Of a DNA stretch of 12,794 nucleotides, positions 6,049-12,794 are shown piece by piece. How positions within the stretch are numbered: position 1 is the first letter of the stretch; each line of letters begins with the position of its first letter. A program made the translations under genes and the position numbers. Under the pieces are notes generated by a model. The model ran no database searches, was not told the DNA's origin, and was given only the letters and a program-made list of their open reading frames with translations. Origin of the DNA: Candidatus Zixiibacteriota bacterium (lineage in GTDB: Bacteria > Zixibacteria > MSB-5A5 > SM1-73); contig JAOZNS010000056.1 in NCBI GenBank assembly GCA_029933635.1, forward strand, positions 1 through 12,794, in the 5' to 3' direction.

Positions 6049-8316
6049 ATGCCCAGCATCAGAATCGAAATCAAAGGGATTGTTCAGGGGGTGGGTTTCA
6101 GACCTTTTATATATAACTTAGCTCAAAAATGCCATCTTTCCGGTTATGTTCTAAATGATACCCAAGGGGTCGAGATTGAGGCGGAGGGTAAAAAATCTGA
6201 TTTGGATAAATTCCTTCTCCGGATAAAAGATACCCCTCCTCCTTTATCCCAAATTGAGCGAATAAATGTTAAGAGGATTTCTTCTCGGGGTTACCAGAAT
6301 TTTGTTATCAGGCAGAGTGAAAAAAAAGAGGGGGAAACCGTTTGGGTCTCTCCGGATTTAGCTACCTGCGACGATTGTCTACGGGAGCTTTTTGATCCCC
6401 AAGATCGGAGGTTCGGCTATCCCTTTTTAAACTGCACAAATTGTGGACCCAGATTGACCATCATCCAAGATATTCCCTATGATAGGGAGAAAACCACCAT
6501 GGCAGTCTTTGAAATGTGCCCAGAGTGTAACCAAGAATACCATAACCCCCAGAATCGAAGATTCCACGCCCAGCCCAATGCCTGCCCGGTTTGCGGACCA
6601 AAATTAACTTTGGCGGATAATAAAAATAAGGTGCTGAACACCACCGATCCCATCGATTCCACCATTGAACTTCTCAAAGATGGCTATATAATAGCTATAA
6701 AAGGGATCGGCGGCTATCATTTAGCCTGTGACGCTACCAACAAAGGTGCGGTTTCAAATTTGAGAAGAAGAAAGTATCGGGAGGATAAACCCTTTGCCCT
6801 GATGGTCAAAGATTTACAGACCATCCAAAGGTTCTGTCATGTGAATCAGTTGGAAAAGAAATTGTTGCACTCGGTCTGTCGTCCCATTTTGCTTTTGAAA
6901 AAGAAAAAAGCAAACTTAATTGCCCCGGAGGTAGCTCCTCTCCAAAAAAACTGGGGGGTGATGCTCCCTTACTCTCCTCTGCATCATCTCCTGCTTGCAA
7001 GGTCGAACCTGATCTTGGTTATGACCTCGGGGAATCGGTCGGATGAACCCATAGCTTATCAGGATGAAGATGCTTTTCAGGGATTAAGAGATATCGCCGA
7101 TTATTTTCTAACTCATAATCGAGGAATTTACCGGCGTTGTGATGATTCGGTGACCAGGGTCTGGAATGGTGAGGAGATGATCATAAGAAGAGCCAGAGGA
7201 TATGTTCCTCAGCCCCTGAAAATGCAATCAACCTTTCGAAAACATATCTTAGCCGCAGGCGCTCAACTTAAGAACACCTTCTGTTTAGCCCGAGATGATC
7301 TTGCCTTTTTGAGCACTCATATAGGCGATCTGGAAAACCTCGAGACCTTGGAGTTTTATGAGAAAGAAGTGGAGAGGTTCAAAAAGTTGTGTTCGGTCCA
7401 ACCTGAAATAGTGGCCCATGACCTGCATCCTGAATACCTTTCCACCAAATATGCTTTATCTTTACCCCATCTCAGAAAAATTCCAGTTCAGCATCATCAC
7501 GCTCACATCGTTAGCTGTATGGCTGAAAATAAAATCGGTCGGAAAGTGATCGGAGTCGCCTTCGATGGAACCGGGTATGGGGAGGACAAAGCGGTTTGGG
7601 GTGGAGAGTTTCTTTTGGCAGATCCGGAAGGATACCAAAGAGTGGCTCATTTCAAATACATCCCTATGCCCGGTGGGGAAATGGCGATAAAAGAACCTTG
7701 GAGAATGGCTTTATCCTATGTATATTATTGTTACGGCGATGATTTTCTCAATCTGGATATCGATTTTGTGAGAAGATTGGATTTGAATAAATGTAAAACC
7801 ATAAAAAAGATGCTGAATCAAAAGATAAACGTTTTTCCTACATCCAGCGCGGGGAGGCTTTTCGATTCTGTTTCAGTGTTATTGAATTGGAGAGAAGAGA
7901 TCCATTATGAGGGTCAGCCAGCCATCGAACTGGAGACGATGGCAGACCAAAAGATCAAACGAGGATATGACTTTGAAATATCAAGAGAACAAAAGATGCT
8001 CATCATCCATCCGGAGTTGTTAATAAAAAGTGTGGTAAGTGATTTATTGAACGGAAAGAAAAAATCGACAATTTCTGCAAAATTTCATAATAGCATTGCC
8101 CAAATAATAGCTGAGATCTGTTTTAGATTGAGGAAGGAATATAAATTAAGCGATGTATGCCTTTCAGGTGGTGTTTTTCAGAATGTATTTCTATTGGAAA
8201 AGGCACACAAGCTTTTGGTCAAATATAAATTTAAAGTTTACACCCATCACCGGGTTCCTCCCAATGATGGGGGGATCTCCTTGGGACAGGCGGTAATTGC
8301 GAATCAGAGGATTTAA
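6049..8316 (+). CDS. hypF: Carbamoyltransferase HypF, [NiFe]-hydrogenase maturation
   Basis: HypF (755 residues, full length) turns carbamoyl phosphate and ATP into a carbamoyl group that it passes to the C-terminal Cys of HypE, the first step to the CN ligands of the [NiFe] site. All domains are visible. Acylphosphatase is at ~1-90 (VQGVGFRPF at 12-20). Two Cys4 zinc fingers use C107/C110/C129/C132 and C157/C160/C179/C182. The YrdC/Sua5-like domain is at ~195-385 ('IKGIGGYHLACDA', 'TSGNRSDEPI'). The Kae1-like carbamoyltransferase domain is at ~400-755, with HHHAH (482-486), DGTGYG (506-511), SGGVFQN (706-712) and NDGGISLGQ near the end. The start is fixed because the acylphosphatase domain begins at once. 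It is the first gene of the hyp operon, 1 nt before hypC. Confidence 0.98.
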   Translation: MPSIRIEIKGIVQGVGFRPFIYNLAQKCHLSGYVLNDTQGVEIEAEGKKSDLDKFLLRIKDTPPPLSQIERINVKRISSRGYQNFVIRQSEKKEGETVWVSPDLATCDDCLRELFDPQDRRFGYPFLNCTNCGPRLTIIQDIPYDREKTTMAVFEMCPECNQEYHNPQNRRFHAQPNACPVCGPKLTLADNKNKVLNTTDPIDSTIELLKDGYIIAIKGIGGYHLACDATNKGAVSNLRRRKYREDKPFALMVKDLQTIQRFCHVNQLEKKLLHSVCRPILLLKKKKANLIAPEVAPLQKNWGVMLPYSPLHHLLLARSNLILVMTSGNRSDEPIAYQDEDAFQGLRDIADYFLTHNRGIYRRCDDSVTRVWNGEEMIIRRARGYVPQPLKMQSTFRKHILAAGAQLKNTFCLARDDLAFLSTHIGDLENLETLEFYEKEVERFKKLCSVQPEIVAHDLHPEYLSTKYALSLPHLRKIPVQHHHAHIVSCMAENKIGRKVIGVAFDGTGYGEDKAVWGGEFLLADPEGYQRVAHFKYIPMPGGEMAIKEPWRMALSYVYYCYGDDFLNLDIDFVRRLDLNKCKTIKKMLNQKINVFPTSSAGRLFDSVSVLLNWREEIHYEGQPAIELETMADQKIKRGYDFEISREQKMLIIHPELLIKSVVSDLLNGKKKSTISAKFHNSIAQIIAEICFRLRKEYKLSDVCLSGGVFQNVFLLEKAHKLLVKYKFKVYTHHRVPPNDGGISLGQAVIANQRI

Positions 8317-8317
8317 T

Positions 8318-8542
8318 ATGTGTTTGGGAATTCCGGTAAAGATCATTGAGAAAAAGGGGAAAGAGGGAGTGGCAGAATTTAAGGGGGTTAGAAGAAGAAT
8401 CAGCTTGGAACTTCTGGATCAGGCTAAGGTGGGAGATTATGTGATCCTGCATGCTGGATTTGCCATTCAGAGATTGGGCAAAAAAGAAGCGTTAAAGACG
8501 CTGAAATTATTTGACGAATTGGAAGCGTATGCCGGGGTGTAG
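8318..8542 (+). CDS. hypC: Hydrogenase assembly chaperone HypC/HybG
   Basis: This 74-residue protein starts MCLGIPVKI. Cys2 is the essential residue that, after removal of Met1, holds the iron being fitted with CN and CO and contacts the hydrogenase large subunit and HypD. The rest is the usual small beta-barrel ('VGDYVILHAGFAIQRL') plus a C-terminal helix. The ATG at 8318 is required to put Cys at position 2; an in-frame upstream start at 8297 would run into hypF and bury it. GAGG at 8307-8310 lies 7 nt before the ATG. It follows the hypF stop by 1 nt. Confidence 0.97.
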   Translation: MCLGIPVKIIEKKGKEGVAEFKGVRRRISLELLDQAKVGDYVILHAGFAIQRLGKKEALKTLKLFDELEAYAGV

Positions 8543-8618
8543 TTGCTCGGTTCACCGGGCTAATTGAGTCAAATCTGCCCAATAAAGTGGGCAACTACGT
8601 TCCCCATTGATAGGGAAC
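8539..8618 (+). promoter_or_regulatory. Structured spacer between hypC and hypD (competing hairpins)
   Basis: This 92-nt gap is unusually rich in inverted repeats. GTAGTTGC (8539-8546, spanning the hypC stop) pairs with GCAACTAC (8591-8598). Inside it are GCTCGG/CCGGGC (8545-8560, one G-T pair) and TGCCCA/TGGGCA (8576-8581/8588-8593). After it comes GTTCCC/GGGAAC (8599-8604/8613-8618). The inner hairpins share bases with the 8-bp outer stem, so the structures are mutually exclusive. hypD has no ribosome binding site at normal distance. A role in tuning hypD translation or mRNA processing is inference. Confidence 0.5.
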
Positions 8619-8634
8619 AATTTAATACACGAAA

Positions 8635-9747
8635 ATGAGCAGAAACTTCTTTGATGAGTTTTCTGATTCGAAGAGAGCTCAGATGCTGGCGGAGAGAATA
8701 AAAGATACTGCCAGAGGGATCAAGAAAGAGATAACCATAATGGAGGTCTGCGGCACCCACACCGTAGCCTTCTTTAAAGCCGGGATAAAAAGCATTTTGC
8801 CAGATAATGTGAGGTTGATTTCCGGACCCGGCTGTCCGGTCTGCGTTACATCCAACGAATATCTGGATAGAGCTATTGCTCTATCGAACTTAGAGGATGT
8901 CGTCCTCACCACCTTTGGAGATATGATGAAAGTCCCCGGCACGTTCTCCTCTTTGGAGAAGGAAAAAACCAGAGGGAAAGATATAAGGGTGGTCTATTCC
9001 ACCTTAGATGCTTTGAAGATCGCCGAAAAGAATCCAGATAAAAAAATAATTTTCTTGGGAGTTGGCTTTGAGACCACCGTTCCCACAGTCGCCTTTGCCC
9101 TGAAGGAAGCCAAAAACAAAAAGGTGGCGAACTTTTTTGTCCTCTCTGCTCACAAATTGATCCCGCCAGCCTTGAGATTCTTAGCCCAATCCAAAGATTT
9201 AAATGTAGACGGGTTCATCTGTCCGGGACATGTGAGCACCATCATTGGAACCGAACCCTACCAGTTCTTAGCCAAGGAGTTTGATATCCCCTGCGTCATT
9301 GCCGGTTTTGAGCCTTTGGATTTGTTCCAGTCCTTATGTATCTTACTGGTTCAAATAAAGAATCAGGAGGCGAGGGTTTATAATCAATACTTTCGGGCGG
9401 TGAAAAGGGATGGAAATCGAGTCGCTTTAGATTTGGTCTACTCCGTCTTTGAAAAGGAGGATTCTGCCTGGCGGGGGATTGGTATTATCCCCGACTCGGG
9501 GTTAAAGATCAAAGAGATATACAAGGAATTCGACGCCCACCAAAACATGCCCGTAGAGGTGAAAGAAACCCGAGAGCCTGTAGGATGTTTGTGCGGTCTG
9601 GTGATTCAGGGGAAGAAGTCCCCTTTGGATTGTGCCTTTTTTGGCAAGGAATGCATCCCCCAATCTCCAGTCGGACCCTGTATGGTCTCATCTGAGGGCT
9701 CCTGTCAGGCTTATTTCAAGTATGGACAAGAAAACTTAGTCAGGTGA
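8635..9747 (+). CDS. hypD: Hydrogenase maturation iron-sulfur protein HypD
   Basis: HypD (370 residues, normal length) with HypC forms the scaffold on which the Fe(CN)2CO unit is assembled. The conserved redox cysteines are present: C39 in VCGTHT, and C67/C70 in GPGCPVC. Further family motifs are 'FGDMMKVPGT', 'FLGVGFETTVP' and 'CPGHVSTIIG'. The C-terminal cysteines that bind the [4Fe-4S] cluster are present ('GCLCGLVIQGKKSPLDC', then FGKEC, PVGPC and GSC; C318, C320, C333, C340, C349, C357). The ATG at 8635 gives the usual short N-terminal lead, though the sequence before it (AATACACGAAA) has no clear ribosome binding site. hypE starts 4 nt after its stop. Confidence 0.98.
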   Translation: MSRNFFDEFSDSKRAQMLAERIKDTARGIKKEITIMEVCGTHTVAFFKAGIKSILPDNVRLISGPGCPVCVTSNEYLDRAIALSNLEDVVLTTFGDMMKVPGTFSSLEKEKTRGKDIRVVYSTLDALKIAEKNPDKKIIFLGVGFETTVPTVAFALKEAKNKKVANFFVLSAHKLIPPALRFLAQSKDLNVDGFICPGHVSTIIGTEPYQFLAKEFDIPCVIAGFEPLDLFQSLCILLVQIKNQEARVYNQYFRAVKRDGNRVALDLVYSVFEKEDSAWRGIGIIPDSGLKIKEIYKEFDAHQNMPVEVKETREPVGCLCGLVIQGKKSPLDCAFFGKECIPQSPVGPCMVSSEGSCQAYFKYGQENLVR

Positions 9748-9751
9748 AGGA

Positions 9752-10786
9752 ATGCCACGAAGGATCGCCGAATACAAATCAGATGAAAAAATCAGCCTCT
9801 CCCATGGCGCCGGAGGAAGACTTTCTTTGAATCTGATCACCGGTCTTTTTAAAAAGAACTTCAGGAACAAGATCCTGAATAAATTGGAGGATTCGGCGGT
9901 GTTCCGTCTTGACGGACAAAAGGTGGCCTTCACCACCGATTCTTATGTGATCCAGCCTATCTTCTTCCCCGGCGGAGATATTGGAAAATTGGCTGTTTGC
10001 GGAACCATAAATGATCTTTGTGTTATGGGCGCAAAGCCCCGGGCGTTGTCATGTTCTTTGATAATCGAGGAAGGATTAGAGCAAAGCGTTTTAGAGAAAA
10101 TTATTCTATCCATGAAAAAAACTGCTCAAAAAGCAAGGGTCCAAATTGTAACCGGAGATACCAAGGTGGTGGAAAAAGGAGGTGCGGATAAGATTTTCAT
10201 AAATACATCGGGAATCGGGACCATCTCAAATGAAATCGATTTGGGCAAGGAGAAGATAAGAATTGGGGATAAAATCATAATCAATGGAACCATCGGCGAC
10301 CATGCCACCGCAGTTTTATCTTCCCGCGAAAGTTTAGAATTTCAAACCAGAGTGAAGAGTGACTGTGCCCCTCTTTCAGATTTGATTGGTTTGATTCTAA
10401 AATTCAAAAATAAGATAAAATTTATGCGAGACCCCACCCGTGGGGGCTTAGCATCTGTATTAAATGAGATGGTGTTAGAAAAAAGGTTCGGGATTCTTCT
10501 TTTCGAGAACAAGATTCCAATAAAGGATGAGGTCAAAGGACTTTGCGAGCTTCTGGGCTATGATCCATTGTATCTGGCTAACGAAGGAAAGGTGATAATT
10601 GTGATCGCACCGCAGGTGGCAGAAAAAGCCCTGAACGTCTTAAGAAAAAATCCAAAAGGCAAAAATGCCGAAATCATTGGAGAGATAACCAACAAATTCA
10701 AAGGTCTGGTGGGTTTGAAAACTAAATTTGGTGGAACTAGGTTGATAGATATGCCCGCGGGCGAACAGTTCCCCCGAATCTGTTAG
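9752..10786 (+). CDS. hypE: Carbamoyl-dehydratase HypE, hydrogenase maturation
   Basis: HypE (344 residues) takes the carbamoyl group from HypF on its C-terminal Cys, dehydrates it with ATP to a thiocyanate and hands cyanide to the HypC-HypD iron. It belongs to the PurM/AIR-synthase-like fold. Visible motifs are 'SHGAGGRLS' near the N-terminus, 'FTTDSYVIQPIFFPGGDIG', 'TINDLCVMGAKP', 'VTGDTKVVEKG' and 'MRDPTRGGLA'. It ends exactly in the hallmark P-R-I-C, so the active-site cysteine (C344) is the last residue. The ATG is preceded by CAGG and GAAGG, and the hypD stop is 4 nt upstream, implying coupling. Confidence 0.98.
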   Translation: MPRRIAEYKSDEKISLSHGAGGRLSLNLITGLFKKNFRNKILNKLEDSAVFRLDGQKVAFTTDSYVIQPIFFPGGDIGKLAVCGTINDLCVMGAKPRALSCSLIIEEGLEQSVLEKIILSMKKTAQKARVQIVTGDTKVVEKGGADKIFINTSGIGTISNEIDLGKEKIRIGDKIIINGTIGDHATAVLSSRESLEFQTRVKSDCAPLSDLIGLILKFKNKIKFMRDPTRGGLASVLNEMVLEKRFGILLFENKIPIKDEVKGLCELLGYDPLYLANEGKVIIVIAPQVAEKALNVLRKNPKGKNAEIIGEITNKFKGLVGLKTKFGGTRLIDMPAGEQFPRIC

Positions 10787-10794
10787 AGGTGATT

Positions 10795-11139
10795 ATGCAT
10801 GAGATGGTAGTGGCAGAAAATATCATAAAAATCATCGAGCAAAAGCTGGCGGAGTTAGATCAACAAGGAAAGGTAAAAAAGATCAATCTGAAAATCGGGA
10901 AGCTTACCTGCGTGGAGCCGGAGGCTTTGAGATTGTCCTTCGAAGTCATCTCCAGAGAAACCTCCTTGGAAAAAGCCTCCCTTTTTATAGAGTCCATTCC
11001 CATAACTGGAGGATGCAAAGATTGCGGAAAAGATTTCCGTTTGGAGGAGGTAGACTTTATTTGTCCCTTTTGTGGCTCCTTCAAAGTAGAGATAAAAACC
11101 GGTAGAGAACTTTTAATAGAATCATTTGAAATTGAATAA
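10795..11139 (+). CDS. hypA: Hydrogenase nickel incorporation protein HypA
   Basis: HypA (114 residues) brings nickel to the hydrogenase large subunit together with HypB. The start at ATG 10795 gives M-H-E-M, placing the nickel-binding His at position 2 as the family requires; the in-frame GTG at 10789 would displace it. AGAGG (10785-10789) overlaps the hypE stop and is well placed. The zinc site is complete: C74-x2-C77 and C90-x2-C93 ('CKDCGKDF', 'CPFCGS'). The rest shows the usual 'VAENIIKIIEQ' helix and 'LKIGKLTCVEPEALRLSFE' segment. hypB follows 13 nt after the stop. Confidence 0.97.
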   Translation: MHEMVVAENIIKIIEQKLAELDQQGKVKKINLKIGKLTCVEPEALRLSFEVISRETSLEKASLFIESIPITGGCKDCGKDFRLEEVDFICPFCGSFKVEIKTGRELLIESFEIE

Positions 11140-11152
11140 GAGGAGAGAAGAT

Positions 11153-11830
11153 ATGAAGATTCAGGTCCTGACCAATGTTTTGAAAGCCAACCAGACCATT
11201 GCCTTGGAGAACAGAAGAAGCTTTGAGAAAAACAGAATTTTGGTTTTGAATTTGATGAGTTCCCCTGGTGCCGGAAAGACTTTAATTCTGGAGAGGACCA
11301 TTGAAAAGTTAAAGGACGATTTCAATTTGGCAGTGATCGAGGGGGACGTAGCAACTACTAACGATGCGGAGAGGCTGGCCAAACACCAGATTCCTGTGGT
11401 TCAGATCACCACCGAGTCCTTTGGTGGTGCCTGCCATTTGGATGCCAATATGGTTAAAAAAGCCACAGAAAAGTTAGACTTATCTTGGGTTCAGATTTTG
11501 TTTATTGAAAATATAGGCAATCTGATCTGTCCGGCCGAGTTCGTTCTGGGCGAGGACAAAAAAATAATTGTGCTAAGTTTGACCGAGGGTGAAGACAAGC
11601 CCTCCAAATATCCACTCGCCTTTAGAATCTCAGATTTATTGTTGATCAACAAAATAGACCTTTTGCCTCATGTGGATACGGATTTGGATGTGTTATTGCA
11701 AAACGCTCAGAAAGTCAACTCCCAGCTTTTTCCTATTAAACTCTCCGCCAAAACAGAAGAGGGGTTGGAGAACTGGCTTAATTGGTTGGTGAAAGAATAC
11801 CAATCCAGGTTCCAAAACAACTCTTCTTAG
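11153..11830 (+). CDS. hypB: Hydrogenase nickel incorporation GTPase HypB
   Basis: HypB (225 residues) is a SIMIBI-class GTPase that drives nickel delivery to the [NiFe] site with HypA. The P-loop is SSPGAGKT (36-43). The metal site at the dimer interface is present (C94-H95 in GGACHLD, and C126 in ENIGNLICP), as are NKID (166-169) and SAKT (198-201). ATG 11153 is chosen over TTG 11126 because AGGAG lies just upstream and the protein then begins with the usual short lead 'MKIQVLTNVLKAN'. It lacks both the N-terminal CxxCGC nickel site and any His-rich stretch, so it is the short form with only the G-domain metal site. Confidence 0.97.
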   Translation: MKIQVLTNVLKANQTIALENRRSFEKNRILVLNLMSSPGAGKTLILERTIEKLKDDFNLAVIEGDVATTNDAERLAKHQIPVVQITTESFGGACHLDANMVKKATEKLDLSWVQILFIENIGNLICPAEFVLGEDKKIIVLSLTEGEDKPSKYPLAFRISDLLLINKIDLLPHVDTDLDVLLQNAQKVNSQLFPIKLSAKTEEGLENWLNWLVKEYQSRFQNNSS

Positions 11831-11940
11831 GATGGATGAGGTGCGTGTTCTTGAAATCAAGTCCGAACCTTATCATTAGCATTTCGTCAATCAATGTGAA
11901 TGCCAAAAAATAGTTAACCGGATCAAATGAGGGCAGGATA

Positions 11941-12654
11941 ATGACCCAAGAATTGTTCATTCTTCTCACCACCGCCGCCTCCATAGGTTTCATTCATACA
12001 TTGCTGGGACCGGATCACTATCTGCCTTTTATTGTAATGTCCAAAGCAAGAAGATGGTCTCTACCTAAAACCAGCTGGATAACTGTTCTATGTGGCGTCG
12101 GTCATGTGGGAAGCTCTGTTTTATTAGGCATGGTCGGGGTGGCTTTGGGTGTTGCTGTCTCTAAACTGGAGGTGATTGAATCATTTCGTGGAGGGCTTGC
12201 CGCCTGGGCTCTTATTCTTTTTGGGCTGGCTTATCTGGTTTGGGGGTTACGCCGAGCTTGGAGGAATCGACCACATGAACACCAGCATCTTCATAAAGAT
12301 GGAACCATTCACATTCACCCGCATGTTCATATCAAAGAACACGCTCATGTTCATGAGAAGAAAAACTCGGCAAATCTAACCCCTTGGATCCTCTTCACCA
12401 TTTTTGTTTTAGGTCCTTGTGAGCCATTGATCCCCATATTGATGTACCCCGCCGCAAAGAACAGCTTTGGGAGTATAGTGTTAGTAAGTGTGGTCTTTGG
12501 TGGGGTGACAATTATGACCATGCTGAGCATCGTCTTACTCTCAACCTTAGGCGTAAATTTTATTCCTGCGACACGATTAGAACGATATGCCCATGCTTTA
12601 GCCGGCGGCACAATATTCTCTTGTGGAATGGCAATGCAGTTTCTTGGATTGTGA
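11941..12654 (+). CDS. UreH/NicO-like membrane protein with His-rich loop, probable nickel transporter
   Basis: This 237-residue protein has about six hydrophobic segments. Segment 1 carries 'GFIHTLLGPDHYLPF', resembling the H-x4-DH signature of nickel/cobalt permeases and the UreH-like family. A second conserved stretch is 'LCGVGHVGSSVLLG' (51-63), and a third is 'LGPCEPLIPILMYPA' (157-171). Between segments 3 and 4, residues 112-138 form a polar loop with 11 histidines ('HEHQHLH', 'HIHPHVH', 'HAHVH'), a likely metal-binding loop. It follows hypB by 110 bp, so it may have its own promoter. Nickel supply to HypA/HypB is the natural reading. The family is poorly characterised, and automated labels vary (UreH, NicO or TauE/SafE-like), so the direction of transport is not certain. 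Confidence 0.8.
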   Translation: MTQELFILLTTAASIGFIHTLLGPDHYLPFIVMSKARRWSLPKTSWITVLCGVGHVGSSVLLGMVGVALGVAVSKLEVIESFRGGLAAWALILFGLAYLVWGLRRAWRNRPHEHQHLHKDGTIHIHPHVHIKEHAHVHEKKNSANLTPWILFTIFVLGPCEPLIPILMYPAAKNSFGSIVLVSVVFGGVTIMTMLSIVLLSTLGVNFIPATRLERYAHALAGGTIFSCGMAMQFLGL

Positions 12655-12717
12655 TATGGGGCAGGGTCCAGCGTGGGGTTGTGGCCGAGCTTTTTGAGTT
12701 AAAAGAGGGGAGGGTGG

Positions 12718-12794
12718 CTATAAATTGCTTGGGAGGAGAGGAAAGTCAATGATGGTGCTCGGTCATAAGGTCTGATCGACAGGATGCTTTGGAT
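12718..12794. repeat. Dispersed direct repeat, copy B (runs off the window)
   Basis: Begins CTATAAATTGCTTG like copy A at 5497 and continues with GGAAAGTCAATGATGG at 12740, matching 5565 onward to the window end. It lies 63 bp after the transporter gene, in the same orientation as copy A. It lacks the extra ~40 bp of copy A. Neither copy has a recognisable intact ORF within the visible part. Confidence 0.75.

Noticed and set aside
11126..11152. TTG start for HypB inside hypA
   Set aside because: The ATG at 11153 has a well-placed AGGAG and yields the usual HypB N-terminus.
11831..11940. Promoter in the hypB-transporter gap (TTGAAA ... TATCAT)
   Set aside because: The spacing between the two hexamers is about 14 bp, too short for a standard promoter, so I do not list it.
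1..12794. tRNA, rRNA or CRISPR array
   Set aside because: I saw no cloverleaf-like segment, no rRNA core motif and no regularly spaced short repeats.

Overview
The base composition, strict operon packing and protein families point to an uncultivated or poorly sampled diderm bacterium. Three features support this: a Gram-negative style lipoprotein and HtrA set, a gingipain-like (C25) peptidase ending in a dockerin-type calcium loop of the 'GDVVYLINYLY' kind, and a complete [NiFe]-hydrogenase maturation set. The dockerin-tailed C25 proteins are typical of FCB-group candidate phyla such as Zixibacteria. That placement is inference; no rRNA or other phylogenetic marker lies in the window.

Left part (1-4561, all + strand). 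The window opens in the last codons of a cation diffusion facilitator metal exporter. Next come an ECF-type sigma factor and an 11-nt overlapping zinc-finger anti-sigma factor with one membrane segment. A lipoprotein follows that has the HtrA fold plus a PDZ domain, but all three catalytic positions are replaced. Then come a 54-residue YHS metal-binding protein and an intact membrane-anchored HtrA protease with two PDZ domains. Together this looks like an envelope-stress module: a sigma/anti-sigma switch, an active HtrA and a catalytically dead HtrA-like lipoprotein.

Middle (4562-6048). On the - strand lies the 3' remnant of a C25 peptidase gene. It is broken by a one-base frameshift inside the codon for the catalytic His, and its 5' side ends where a dispersed repeat begins. 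From about 5620 to 6048 I see no gene, only a regulatory region. It carries an 18-bp palindrome closely matching the Rex (NADH/NAD+-sensing repressor) operator, about 65 bp before hypF.

Right part (6049-12654, all + strand). The cluster hypF-hypC-hypD-hypE-hypA-hypB is followed by a UreH/NicO-like membrane protein with a cytoplasmic-looking His-rich loop. HypF and HypE make the CN ligands, HypC and HypD build the Fe(CN)2CO unit, HypA and HypB insert nickel, and the permease plausibly handles nickel. No hydrogenase structural gene is present. A spacer between hypC and hypD can form several competing hairpins. At the right edge (12718-12794) a second copy of the dispersed repeat seen at 5497-5619 begins in the same orientation, so the hyp cluster is flanked by direct repeats.
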